Of a DNA stretch of 64,000 nt, positions 43,454 to 52,787 are shown one piece after another. The DNA comes from Pseudoalteromonas piscicida. Its GTDB lineage: Bacteria > Pseudomonadota > Gammaproteobacteria > Enterobacterales > Alteromonadaceae. Under the pieces are notes generated by a model. The model worked only from the letters and a program-made list of their open reading frames with translations. It was not told where the DNA came from and ran no database searches. The position numbers and the translations under genes are program-made. The number at the start of each line of letters is the position of its first letter. Position 1 is the stretch's first letter. The stretch covers positions 806,001-870,000 of the forward strand of contig NZ_CP011925.1 in the NCBI RefSeq assembly GCF_000238315.3. The letters run 5' to 3'.

Positions 43454-45634
43454 ATGGAAATCAAAGTAAATTACCTCGACAATCTCAGAATTGATGCCAA
43501 ATTTGACGACTTTTCTGTCATTGCAGATCAGCCAATTCGCTATAAAGGCGATGGCTCAGCACCAAGTCCATTTGACTACTTTTTAGCTTCTTCAGCGCTT
43601 TGTGCAGCTTACTTTGTGAAGGTATATTGTAATGCGCGTGACATTCCAACGGACGGAATTCGTGTGGCGCAAAACAACATCGTTGATCCTGAAAACCGTT
43701 ATAACCAAATTTTTAAAATTCAGGTGGAGCTTCCAGAAAGCATTTCTGAAAAAGACCGCCAAGGTATCCTGCGCTCAATAGACCGCTGTACCGTTAAAAA
43801 GGTGATCCAAACGGGACCTGAATTCCAAGTGGAAGCGGTTGAAAGCCTTGAAGATGATTCTCAGGCTATGCTGATGGTTGATACCAGCGAAAGCGACAGC
43901 ACTTTTATCCTAGGTAAAGATCTTCCGCTGGAACAGACGATTGCAAATATGACCAAGATCCTATCGGATTTAGGCATGAAGATTGAGGTTGCATCATGGC
44001 GTAATATCGTGCCACACGTCTGGTCTTTGCATATTCGTGATGCTGCTTCACCAATGTGTTTCACCAATGGTAAAGGGGCAACCAAAGAAAGCGCGCTTTG
44101 CTCGGCACTCGGTGAGTTTATTGAGCGTTTAAACTGTAACTTCTTTTATAATGATCAATTCTTTGGTGAAGAAATCGCAAATGCTGAATTTGTTCACTAC
44201 CCGAACGAAAAGTGGTTTAAGCCTGAAGCTGATGATGCGCTTCCTACTGAGATTTTAGACGACTACACTCGTGAAATTTATGATCCAGAAGGTGAACTAC
44301 GCGGTTCGCACCTAATCGACACAAATTCAGGTAATGTAGCGCGCGGTATTTGTTCTATTCCGTACACTCGCCATTCAGATGGTGAAACCGTGTATTTTCC
44401 GTCAAATCTAATAGAAAATTTATTCCTAAGTAACGGTATGAGTGCCGGTAATAACCTGTTTGAAGCGAAGGTGCAGTGTTTATCTGAGATCTTTGAACGC
44501 GCGGTGAAAAAGCAAATCATCGAACAAGAAATCGTGCTCCCTGACGTGCCAGAGTCTGTACTTGCTAAATACCCAGGTATTGTTGAAGGGATCAAAGGGC
44601 TTGAAGAGCAGGGTTTCCCAGTGGTGGTGAAAGATGCATCTCTTGGCGGTCAATTCCCAGTAATGTGCGTGACCCTGATGAATCCAAAAACAGGCGGTGT
44701 GTTTGCTTCTTTTGGGGCGCATCCAAGCTTCGAAGTGGCACTTGAGCGCAGTTTAACTGAGCTGTTACAAGGGCGCAGTTTTGAAGGCTTAAACGATGTA
44801 CCAAAACCTACGTTTAACAGCATGGCGGTATCTGAGCCAGAGAACTTTGTTGAACACTTTATAGATTCAACGGGTGTGATCTCATGGCGCTTCTTTAGTG
44901 CGAAGCATGACTACGATTTTGTTGAGTGGGATTTTACAGGCACTAATGAAGAAGAGTGCGATAAGTTATTTGGCATTTTGGAAGGGTTAGGTAAAGAAGC
45001 CTATATTGCGGAATTTACAGACTTAGGGATCGCTTGTCGTATTTTGGTACCAGGTTTTTCTGAAGTTTATCCTGCTGAAGATCTGATTTGGGACAACACC
45101 AATAAAGCGTTGCAATACCGCGAAGATATTCTCAACATCCATTCTCTAGATGACGAAGCATTAGCTAACTTGGTTGAGCGCTTAGAAGACAGCCAGCTTG
45201 ATAACTATATCGATATTATCACCCTAATTGGTGTTGAGTTTGACGAAAATACGGTGTGGGGTCAGCTTACAATTCTTGAGCTTAAGATTTTAATCTATCT
45301 AGCGCTTGGCGATATCGAAACGGCCATTGAACTAGTTGAAACCTTCTTGCAGTTTAATGACAACACGGTTGAGCGTGGCTTATTCTACCAAGCAATGCAT
45401 GCCACACTTGAAATTGCATTGGATGACGAGCTAGAAATAGAAGATTACATCCACAACTTCACCCGCATGTTCTCTAAAGACGTGATGGATGCGGTTATTG
45501 GCTCAATTAATGGTGATGTGAAATTCTATGGTTTAACGCCCACTAACATGAAGTTGGAAGGTTTAGATAAGCACCTGCGTCTTATTGAAAGCTATAAGAA
45601 GCTTCATGCAGCAAGAGGGAAATTCGCTTTATAA
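43454..45634 (+). CDS. ycaO: OsmC-YcaO fusion protein
   Basis: 726 residues from ATG 43454, with GGAA 8 bases upstream; the frame is open 18 codons further upstream without support. The N-terminal about 140 residues are an OsmC-like domain (GDGSAPSPFDYFLASSALCAAYFVKVYCNARDIP, conserved Cys). A YcaO ATP-binding domain follows (GKGATKESALCSALGEFIERLNCNFFYND, about 210-240), then a C-terminal TPR-like helical region (ILIYLALGDIETAIELVETFLQFN). E. coli YcaO affects RimO-dependent methylthiolation of ribosomal protein S12. No RiPP precursor or dehydrogenase is adjacent, so a YcaO-like housekeeping role is more likely than peptide heterocyclisation. Confidence 0.9.
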   Translation: MEIKVNYLDNLRIDAKFDDFSVIADQPIRYKGDGSAPSPFDYFLASSALCAAYFVKVYCNARDIPTDGIRVAQNNIVDPENRYNQIFKIQVELPESISEKDRQGILRSIDRCTVKKVIQTGPEFQVEAVESLEDDSQAMLMVDTSESDSTFILGKDLPLEQTIANMTKILSDLGMKIEVASWRNIVPHVWSLHIRDAASPMCFTNGKGATKESALCSALGEFIERLNCNFFYNDQFFGEEIANAEFVHYPNEKWFKPEADDALPTEILDDYTREIYDPEGELRGSHLIDTNSGNVARGICSIPYTRHSDGETVYFPSNLIENLFLSNGMSAGNNLFEAKVQCLSEIFERAVKKQIIEQEIVLPDVPESVLAKYPGIVEGIKGLEEQGFPVVVKDASLGGQFPVMCVTLMNPKTGGVFASFGAHPSFEVALERSLTELLQGRSFEGLNDVPKPTFNSMAVSEPENFVEHFIDSTGVISWRFFSAKHDYDFVEWDFTGTNEEECDKLFGILEGLGKEAYIAEFTDLGIACRILVPGFSEVYPAEDLIWDNTNKALQYREDILNIHSLDDEALANLVERLEDSQLDNYIDIITLIGVEFDENTVWGQLTILELKILIYLALGDIETAIELVETFLQFNDNTVERGLFYQAMHATLEIALDDELEIEDYIHNFTRMFSKDVMDAVIGSINGDVKFYGLTPTNMKLEGLDKHLRLIESYKKLHAARGKFAL

Positions 45635-45642
45635 TGGAATGT

Positions 45643-45677
45643 TGTAAATTAGGGCGCAAAGCGCGCTCTAATTTACA
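45643..45677. terminator. Bidirectional terminator between ycaO and the unknown gene cluster
   Basis: Stem TGTAAATTAG..GGCGC / GCGC..CTAATTTACA (45643-45677) with a short AAA loop and one bulge; overlaps the stop codon of the reverse-strand gene. Confidence 0.75.
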
Positions 45678-46672
45678 CATGATTGCAGGCCTAAGTAAGC
45701 TTTTGAGTAAACAGCTCTATTCAGTTCTTTAACCAGCTTAAAATCTACCCAAGTCCAAGCTAATTCAAATTTTGACGATGACCATTGTTGTATCAGTGAC
45801 GACTTCTGTTGAGTAATTAGTCCCGATGAAGCCAGCTTCTTACATAGTTTATTCGATAATTCGGCCTTATTCTCTAGGAATGAAAACTTGTTGTTGAGCT
45901 CATCAAAATATACGGGGGAGCTGACCAATGCGAAATGGTCAAACAGTGTGTCTCCAATAGCTAAGTCAAAAAATAAGTAGGGGCTATCATTTATATCACG
46001 CCAAAACAGTAGCATCTTCTCGACTTCCTTTACATCCCCGGGAAAATGCACTTTTTCCAAGTATTTTATAACCTCATCCTGATGCATAGAAATATATAGC
46101 TTTGTTGTGGCGGGCTTACGTTGCTGCATAAATGAGATATGTACGATATGACCCGAAAGCGGTAAGTGTTTGAATAGTCTAGATAGCGTTAAACTCGCTT
46201 TTGAGTGATATTGTTGGCACAGACCCATAGAAAAAACATATGGTTTATAGTGGCTAAGCTGTGCATTTTTCTCTGCAAGTTGTTCCGGATAGCCAGATTC
46301 TAGACAGTAATGCATACCGGGAGCTGCGACGGTTTCTGGTTTGTTTACCAGAATATTATCAAATTCAAGCCATAAAAACGGAGTAAATGCGTCAAGGGAT
46401 TTCAATTTAGCGTAGGTGCTTCGTAAATTTTCTATTAAAGGAAGCCAACGATTATCGATAAAGTTTGTACGTTTTTTAGGGGATTGGTGATCGATAGCGC
46501 AGAGTAAATCCAATCGACTAAATTCATGGGTAGCTAGATCTCTTATTTCTAAATAGTAGGATGAAAACAGCTGAGGAAAAAGGCTTGCAATTTCTTGCAA
46601 GCCTTCAGTTGTTTTTTTACCTAACAATTCGTGGAGAGATTCATCTAACACTCTGTTAAGTATAGTATTCAC
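45668..46672 (-). CDS. Uncharacterised 334-residue protein
   Basis: Starts with GTG at 46672, 4 bases after the stop of the upstream 190-residue gene, and is last in the reverse-strand operon. No signal peptide or transmembrane helix. The sequence has mixed helical and strand regions, with notable stretches DAFTPFLWLEFDNILVNKPE, MHYCLESGYPEQLAE, SGHIVHISFMQQRK and SKFELAWTWVDFKLVKELN. I do not recognise the family or any catalytic motif. Its place in an operon with a signalling kinase and an exported CxxCH protein suggests a shared but unknown task. Confidence 0.75.
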   Translation of the reverse strand: MNTILNRVLDESLHELLGKKTTEGLQEIASLFPQLFSSYYLEIRDLATHEFSRLDLLCAIDHQSPKKRTNFIDNRWLPLIENLRSTYAKLKSLDAFTPFLWLEFDNILVNKPETVAAPGMHYCLESGYPEQLAEKNAQLSHYKPYVFSMGLCQQYHSKASLTLSRLFKHLPLSGHIVHISFMQQRKPATTKLYISMHQDEVIKYLEKVHFPGDVKEVEKMLLFWRDINDSPYLFFDLAIGDTLFDHFALVSSPVYFDELNNKFSFLENKAELSNKLCKKLASSGLITQQKSSLIQQWSSSKFELAWTWVDFKLVKELNRAVYSKAYLGLQSCVN

Positions 46673-46676
46673 CGTA

Positions 46677-47249
46677 TTACCAAATAATATTCGCGTTATC
46701 AGCTAAATTTTGCGAGATAATTTTAAGAGAGAATAATTCACGTACAAATTTCTCCTCATTACCTTTTATATCTCCAAACTGAGAGACCAACGAAAGTAGT
46801 TCATCTTTAACGTCTGCAGAAAGCTCTGCTTTAGTGTTGTTATACTCTACGCTGAAGTTTGATATATAGTCACTTGGAGATTGAATAAATTCACTGTGAG
46901 ACGTTTCTTCATATGCTATCGAACGTAAGAAATTAAGTAACGCTACGACTTCAACTCCTTCGGTAATAGAAGCTTTACTGCTTGTTTTCTCACCCTCGAA
47001 GTGAGAAAGGTAGTCACTGATAAAATCTTCGTTGTTTAGTGCAGCAGAAAAGTTGCTTTTGATAAGTTGATTTTCTTCAGGTTGTTTGCAAAGTTTACTA
47101 TTACCACCAATAGTTAAGCATTCTTCGGTGATATCTTTGTTGTCTACATAACCATTCAATGATTTTATTGGGTTGTCCTGACTATTTAATCTGAAGTCTA
47201 AATCAATATTTAATCTGTTTAGATAGTCTATGAATGCATTGTTAGCCAT
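46677..47249 (-). CDS. Uncharacterised 190-residue acidic protein
   Basis: ATG at 47249 one base after the stop of the CxxCH gene, with AAGGAAAAG upstream, so it is translationally linked. The product is acidic and largely helical, without a signal peptide. Stretches include MANNAFIDYLNRLNIDLDFRLNSQDNPIKSLNGY and LSLVSQFGDIKGNEEKFVRELFSLKIISQNLADNANIIW. One Cys pair region is seen (ECLTIGGNSKLC). The length and character resemble small substrate-like or adaptor proteins, but I cannot assign a function. Confidence 0.75.
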   Translation of the reverse strand: MANNAFIDYLNRLNIDLDFRLNSQDNPIKSLNGYVDNKDITEECLTIGGNSKLCKQPEENQLIKSNFSAALNNEDFISDYLSHFEGEKTSSKASITEGVEVVALLNFLRSIAYEETSHSEFIQSPSDYISNFSVEYNNTKAELSADVKDELLSLVSQFGDIKGNEEKFVRELFSLKIISQNLADNANIIW

Positions 47250-47250
47250 T

Positions 47251-48579
47251 TTACTTTTCCTTAGGGTTTAATGTTATTTCTTTCATTGGTATACCAGGTA
47301 TTCCACTGTTTATTAAAGTGAAATCTTTGAATCTTTCTGTCCATTTTATTTTATTTTCATTGTAATAATAATTTAGGTTGTTATGGCAGCTCGCGCAATC
47401 AGACCCTTTATTTCTGATACTTTCAGAGACGGTCCACTGTGATTTGGGAATTTCACATTTGCTATTAACCTGAGCTAGAAAAGGCTCAAAAACCACACTT
47501 CTAACATTTTTGTCAAAGCGCTGGTATGACCCCGCGTTATCAATATGTGGATATTGTGAGCCAATCAGCTGGTAATGTTGTAATACAGAGTTTTGTTTTT
47601 TTAGTTTAGAGCGATACTGATCATTATATGTTGCAGCTAGAGTGGGAATTGGTTCATCTCGAACAAGAGGTGTCGGTCTATTGGCTGTATATATATTGGA
47701 ACAGCTATATTCGTCCTGAGCAATGAAACTATATTGAATCGTGTTTGGGGTTTCACTTTCAAGCGTATCAACCTGCTCAAATGTCAACCAAGTCCAAGTC
47801 GGTTTATCACCTACCAATAGGTTTGAACTGGTACCAACCCCGATATGCATGGCAATAAGACCGAGAGTTTGTTTTACTGCAAAACCATGTAACTTAATGT
47901 TTTCCATGGTGATGTATCTCAGTTTATCATCTTTGCTTGTGAGTATGCGCCAACCCAGTTTTAATGCAATCTGAGGCTGTTTAGCGGATGTGTTACCTTG
48001 CCCACAACTGCCCCACCTAAATGCGAAACCCGCAAGGTCTTTGAGAGCTGGATTGTTATCAATTTCGTTCAGGTTTTCTTTGGTATCCCATAGTGCTTCC
48101 ATCCATTTATCATTTACCCGCTTTTCAAAAAATACAGGGTTGTTATTTTTATCTCTCAGGCCCAGCATTTTGATTTCGTCGCCATCTAGCTTTAACGACA
48201 TATCTAAGTCTAAACAACCAGAGTCACATTGCCAGCTATCTACTGTGGTAATATTTTTTCGAGTATCTTTGCCTTCAACAGAAACGGGCGTGTTGAACTC
48301 CTTTAAATAGCCATTTGTGTAGTTGACTTCAGCAAGTGTTGCGGTATTAATCCAGTCAGCCCAAGCAGGTAATGAAAGCTTGCCGAATTGTTTTTGTTGG
48401 TTAATCGCAATAAAAGTTTGCCATGAGTATTCGTATAAATGTTCAGGTGTAAGCGTAAAATTGGCAATCGCATTGTTCGTGCTCAAATCACATGAAACGT
48501 CTGCAGGAAGCAAAGTTGTTGATGCACTTGCAACCCCTGAACAGCCCAATGCTACCAGTAAGCATGTTCTAGTTATCAT
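47251..48579 (-). CDS. Exported protein with a single CxxCH haem-type motif
   Basis: A 442-residue protein with a signal peptide (MITRTCLLVALGCSGVASAS; AGGAA 8 bases before ATG). One CASCH motif lies near the C-terminus (C395-C398-H399, 47383-47397), a possible c-type haem site. The body contains EYSWQTFIAINQQKQFGKLSLPAWADWINT, a pattern known from secreted cytochrome-c-like proteins of unknown function in proteobacteria. No second CxxCH is seen. It follows the kinase gene within about 10 bp and is followed by two unknown genes, all on the - strand. A periplasmic redox or sensor role is possible but unproven. Confidence 0.75.
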   Translation of the reverse strand: MITRTCLLVALGCSGVASASTTLLPADVSCDLSTNNAIANFTLTPEHLYEYSWQTFIAINQQKQFGKLSLPAWADWINTATLAEVNYTNGYLKEFNTPVSVEGKDTRKNITTVDSWQCDSGCLDLDMSLKLDGDEIKMLGLRDKNNNPVFFEKRVNDKWMEALWDTKENLNEIDNNPALKDLAGFAFRWGSCGQGNTSAKQPQIALKLGWRILTSKDDKLRYITMENIKLHGFAVKQTLGLIAMHIGVGTSSNLLVGDKPTWTWLTFEQVDTLESETPNTIQYSFIAQDEYSCSNIYTANRPTPLVRDEPIPTLAATYNDQYRSKLKKQNSVLQHYQLIGSQYPHIDNAGSYQRFDKNVRSVVFEPFLAQVNSKCEIPKSQWTVSESIRNKGSDCASCHNNLNYYYNENKIKWTERFKDFTLINSGIPGIPMKEITLNPKEK

Positions 48580-48589
48580 TCTTAATTTC

Positions 48590-48931
48590 CTATTTTAAAT
48601 ACTTATTGATATATCCAAGTGCCCCTTGCAATTCAGCGACTTCTTTAGCACTTTTTAATTGTTCTTTACGAGCGGACTCTGTAGTACACAGCATACTTTT
48701 AAGTCGATAAGCTTCTGGTAAGTAAAACGTATCAAGTTTTTCATTTGCAATATTGATAGCAATATTTAACTGTTCTGAAGCCTCTTGAGTATCTTCTGCA
48801 AGCAGTAAGCATTCACCATACATTGTTCGTAGCCAAGCAACATGACCAATAGAGTCCGTTAACAGGTAAGCATCTAAACCAGAGCGAACGAGGGGAAGAC
48901 CTTCAGATACATTGTGATCAAGGCACATCAG
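48590..48931 (-). pseudogene. C-terminal TPR remainder of the kinase, cut off by in-frame TGA
   Basis: This 113-codon stretch is in the same frame as the kinase gene and continues its TPR region directly after the TGA at 48932-48934 (MCLDHNVSEGLPLVRSGLDAYLLTDSIGHVAWLRTMYGECLLLAEDTQEASEQLN..). Related ATPase-TPR proteins continue with a conserved GW at this point followed by an EGL..RxGL stretch, which fits TGG changed to TGA. An ATG lies two codons after the stop, so separate translation is possible but there is no clear Shine-Dalgarno sequence. Confidence 0.7.
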
Positions 48932-51900
48932 TCAGCCTTTTATTATGTTACCAATGGATAACCAAAGCGCGAATCCATGCTTCTCAGAAAGTGAAAGGAC
49001 CTTTTCAGCGTAATACTCGGCCAGATCGAGTCTTCTGGATATTACTCCAATGTAGGCATGACGGGCGTAAACGTGAACTTGATATGCGGGAATATCATCT
49101 AATTCGGTCAGTCTATCAGCTTTAATTCGCTGTTGGTCAGAACGTTCGTAATCACCCATGAGCCAAGAAACTCCGGCATGAATTGGCAGTGAGGATATTG
49201 CACAGTCAAATGGAAATGGGTAGCTTTTGAAGTATTCGTGGTGCTCATCATAGTTATAAAGTGCCAATGCCTGAGTAAAGGTCTTGTCAGCCAATAGCAG
49301 ATCCCCTTTAGCCCATTCGATCCCGCCTTTTAAATGAAGAGCTGCTATTTCCAATGCTGCAGAATTTTGCTGCTTAGCCATTTCAAGTAGTTGCTGTATC
49401 GTGTTCAATCCTTCGATATGCTCGGCTTTAACGACTTGAATTAATGCAATACTCCAAAAAGCTGAATACAGCTCTGGGGGGTTGTTGAGCTCGCTACACA
49501 GTGCTCGGGAACGGTCGATATGTGGTGTGATACTGCTGTTTGCATATCCCAATGTGGTAGCCAAGTGTAGTGCTAGCGCATTTCTTATTAGAATTTCTGT
49601 GAGCTTGTTTTCGTAACTGCCTGTACATTGCGTGAGTGTATTAAGTGCGCAGGTATAATGTTGTATTGCAGAATTTATATCTGCTAACTGTGTACTTTTT
49701 TCTGCAGCTTGTTTCCAAAGCAATGTTGCGTCAGTGTATTCAAGCGCTTTTTCGTGATGAGTTGCTCTTAGTGTGTAATCTTCACTTTTGAATGAGTCTA
49801 GTGTTTGAGCAACCACTGAATGTAACAAACGTATACTGGTTTGATTAACACTTTCATAAGCCGCATCCCTCACCAGCGCATGCTTAAAGATATAGCTATC
49901 GTTATCAACACGACGTTGCTGCACAATAAGGTCGTTTGCTATCAGTTCATTTAAGTCGTTTTGGATCTGGTTCTCGCTTAAAGAAGATGTCGCAACCAGT
50001 AAATCATATTCAAACTCTCGGCCAATTGTGGCTGCTAGTTGCGCTGTTTCTTTGGCGTGACTAAGACTATCTAGTTTTTGTTGTAATGACTCTCTTAAAC
50101 TCGTAGGTACTTGGTCAAGTGTGTCTGGTGCGAGAAAGTCAATCTCTCCACCTTTATCTCCAACCAATGCCTTTTGCTTAAGCATGTTGACAAGTTCTTC
50201 AATAAATAGCGGAATACCGTCGGTGCGACTGGTAAGCAACTTGAGAACCCGCTCTGACACTCGGCGGCCATCAAACAGGTTAATGATAAAATCTTCGGTG
50301 GCCTTCTCGGTTAGTTTTTTCAGACAAACATCCACTAGGGTGAGGTCTTTTAACTGAGTTGGCACCGCTTGTCTTGAAGTACTGAGTAAAACATCACCTG
50401 AAGCGAGCGCACCGACAAAGTGATGTAAAAACTCTAAGGTGGTGCTATCTGCCCAGTGAATGTCTTCAATAATGTAGAGTTTAAACTTACTGAGCCCGTG
50501 ACGATTTGACAGTAACAATGCGCAAAGTCCTTTAAACAACACTTGCTTCTGCTCATCGGGAGAAAGTGTAGAAGGCGTAATTTCATCATCAAGGGAGATA
50601 TTGAGCCAAACTAGCAACACAGGGATAGCCTGCGCTAAATCGAGTTCACCGTCCTTATTCGATAATACATAACTAAAAACGGTATTGGCTGAATGAGCGT
50701 CAAGCTGATCGGTGTTAAAGAGGTATTTGACCAACGTTAAAATTGGATACAAAGCATTATTTTGATGCTCTGGTAAACACTGGGCGACTAAATGCTGATA
50801 TTGCGGTGCATTAGCACGAATTTCTTGCAGCAGCCGAGATTTACCTATGCCAGCTTCACCATGAATGTGCGCGATGCGGCTTGCACCTTCGACTTCGTTA
50901 TTAATGAGTGAAAGTGTCTGTTCAAGCTCAAGGTGACGACCAACAAGTTCATGATGGTTCTTTGTACCACGCATAAAGCCAAATGCTTCGATGCGACGTT
51001 CTCCTTGCAAGTTATAAACCGGCGTTAGTTCAAATAACGGGCCTATTTGAACTTGACCGTACAGATTGAATTCTGAAAAAGCATCAAGGAGTGAGCGTGA
51101 CTCTGCACTACATAAGACTTGGCGCTCGCCGGCTTCACGGGAGAGTGCTGCTGCAATATTTGCGTGATGACCTTCAGGTACGGCATTGGCGTAGGTAATA
51201 AATACACCGGTATGAATACCAATGTGAGCATTAAGGGCGACTCTATGGGCTTCTTGCATTAGTGCGTTACGTTTGCCAAGTTCGCTTATCATTTCAAGTG
51301 CGGTACGGGCAGACAATCGCGCATCGTTATCGCTACTAACTGGGTAGCCAAAATAAAACAAGCTGGTATCGGCGAGGTTACCCACGTGATAAGCGCCGTA
51401 ACGAGTCGCGATATCAATAAAGTGATTGCGTTGAGATTTATAAACCGTGTCTATGACATCGAAGTCTTTATCTTGATTGTCGAGTGCTTTGACACTTAAT
51501 CTTACCGCAAGAACAGTGAGCTGCTTGCGCTCAGTAAGCGCCGTATATTCTTGAATGGCGCGATGATTAGGATCGTCATCACGGATCATTACTGTGGTTT
51601 CGTCGTAACCATGCTGGGCTTTAACATCATTTAGCACACCAACAAGGTTCGATACGTTCATCCGAGCAAGTTCAGAGAATGCCTCGGTTGCAGTGATCAC
51701 ACGTTCCAACGCACTTTTATTGAGTACACGCCTAAGCAGTCCCGCAAGAGGGTGGCCAAGTAGGGCGCTTGGAATGGGAATATGTACATCGCTTAATTGT
51801 TTGTGATAAATCGAGGCGACACTTGTGCCAGTTACCGCAGGCACGCCGGTTAAACATTCTAAAAATACCAAACCCCAGACATACAGATCAGATTTAGCTG

Positions 51901-52531
51901 AGGCTGGCTCACCACGTAATTGCTCTGGTGCGCTGTAAGAAGGCGTGCCCAATGTCTCTTGCGTAAGTGTGATCGTTTCAAAGTCATGCTGACGGCTTTC
52001 TTGTGCCAGTGTACCGATACCAAAATCAAGTATTTTGGCATAAGTCTTTGCACCAGACTGGCTAAGCATAATATTGGTTGGCTTTATGTCTCTGTGGATA
52101 ATGCCTTGTTGATGAGCGTGAATGAGCGCGTCTAACACTTGCAACATGATGTCAGTTGCATACACTGAATCAATTGCACCATTTTGACTTAGATAGTCCC
52201 GTAGTGTTTGCCCTTCCACATACTCGAATACCCCGAACATTAAATTTTCATTTAATTGTCCTTTATCTAATAATCGTACGATATTTGGGTGATTTAATTG
52301 ACTACAAAGTAAGGTTTCGCGATTGAAACGCTCGGCATATCTATGTTTTTTCGTCGCTTCTAGTTGTGGTTCTAACGCCAGAAATTTTAGTGCAACGATT
52401 TGCCCTGTGTTTATTTGGCGCGCCTTAAAAACTTTACCGAATCCACCTTCTCCAATTTTTTCAAGTAGTTGGTATTTGTCAGACTGGAAAACATCGACAA
52501 TATGGCTATCCGAAAACTGCGTCAGAGACAT
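48932..52531 (-). CDS. Ser/Thr kinase - cyclase-like - AAA ATPase - TPR signalling protein, C-terminus truncated
   Basis: 1199 residues before the TGA (1313 if read through). Domains: a Hanks-type kinase (about 15-290) with glycine loop GEGGFGKVF, catalytic HRDIKPTN, DFGIG and GTPSYSAPEQL; a nucleotide-cyclase-like domain (about 330-520, LTVLAVRLSVKALDNQDKD, HIGIHTGVF); an AAA/STAND-type ATPase with Walker A HGEAGIGKSRLLQEI (about 550-565) and Walker B YIIEDIHWADSTTLEF; and a long TPR region. The catalytic kinase residues are intact. It is cytosolic, with no transmembrane helix. Such proteins integrate signals and phosphorylate partners. It is divergent from the NHL-hydroxylase-methyltransferase-collar operon and heads the CxxCH operon. 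Confidence 0.88.
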   Translation of the reverse strand: MSLTQFSDSHIVDVFQSDKYQLLEKIGEGGFGKVFKARQINTGQIVALKFLALEPQLEATKKHRYAERFNRETLLCSQLNHPNIVRLLDKGQLNENLMFGVFEYVEGQTLRDYLSQNGAIDSVYATDIMLQVLDALIHAHQQGIIHRDIKPTNIMLSQSGAKTYAKILDFGIGTLAQESRQHDFETITLTQETLGTPSYSAPEQLRGEPASAKSDLYVWGLVFLECLTGVPAVTGTSVASIYHKQLSDVHIPIPSALLGHPLAGLLRRVLNKSALERVITATEAFSELARMNVSNLVGVLNDVKAQHGYDETTVMIRDDDPNHRAIQEYTALTERKQLTVLAVRLSVKALDNQDKDFDVIDTVYKSQRNHFIDIATRYGAYHVGNLADTSLFYFGYPVSSDNDARLSARTALEMISELGKRNALMQEAHRVALNAHIGIHTGVFITYANAVPEGHHANIAAALSREAGERQVLCSAESRSLLDAFSEFNLYGQVQIGPLFELTPVYNLQGERRIEAFGFMRGTKNHHELVGRHLELEQTLSLINNEVEGASRIAHIHGEAGIGKSRLLQEIRANAPQYQHLVAQCLPEHQNNALYPILTLVKYLFNTDQLDAHSANTVFSYVLSNKDGELDLAQAIPVLLVWLNISLDDEITPSTLSPDEQKQVLFKGLCALLLSNRHGLSKFKLYIIEDIHWADSTTLEFLHHFVGALASGDVLLSTSRQAVPTQLKDLTLVDVCLKKLTEKATEDFIINLFDGRRVSERVLKLLTSRTDGIPLFIEELVNMLKQKALVGDKGGEIDFLAPDTLDQVPTSLRESLQQKLDSLSHAKETAQLAATIGREFEYDLLVATSSLSENQIQNDLNELIANDLIVQQRRVDNDSYIFKHALVRDAAYESVNQTSIRLLHSVVAQTLDSFKSEDYTLRATHHEKALEYTDATLLWKQAAEKSTQLADINSAIQHYTCALNTLTQCTGSYENKLTEILIRNALALHLATTLGYANSSITPHIDRSRALCSELNNPPELYSAFWSIALIQVVKAEHIEGLNTIQQLLEMAKQQNSAALEIAALHLKGGIEWAKGDLLLADKTFTQALALYNYDEHHEYFKSYPFPFDCAISSLPIHAGVSWLMGDYERSDQQRIKADRLTELDDIPAYQVHVYARHAYIGVISRRLDLAEYYAEKVLSLSEKHGFALWLSIGNIIKG

Positions 52532-52787
52532 ATGATTACTAATTCTTATTTTTTGTTAATGGTATAGGGTAATTGGAATGTAAATACTTGTCTAGCATGA
52601 GAATTTTAATTGTTTTTTAAAATTGGATAATTAACAGTCTGGGTTGACTGTGGAGTTTTGTAAGTGTTTGAAAGTATTCTATTTTTATTTGGGTGAGTTT
52701 TTTGGAGTATTGCTTGTAATGGAGTGTAATTCCTTCTATTCGAAAAAGTTGGCATACTTTAGTTATAAGAATAAAAAGGAAAAATGA

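Noticed and set aside
43454..45634. RiPP biosynthesis gene because of the YcaO domain
   Set aside because: The OsmC fusion and C-terminal TPR-like region fit the E. coli YcaO type, and no precursor peptide, dehydrogenase or exporter is adjacent.
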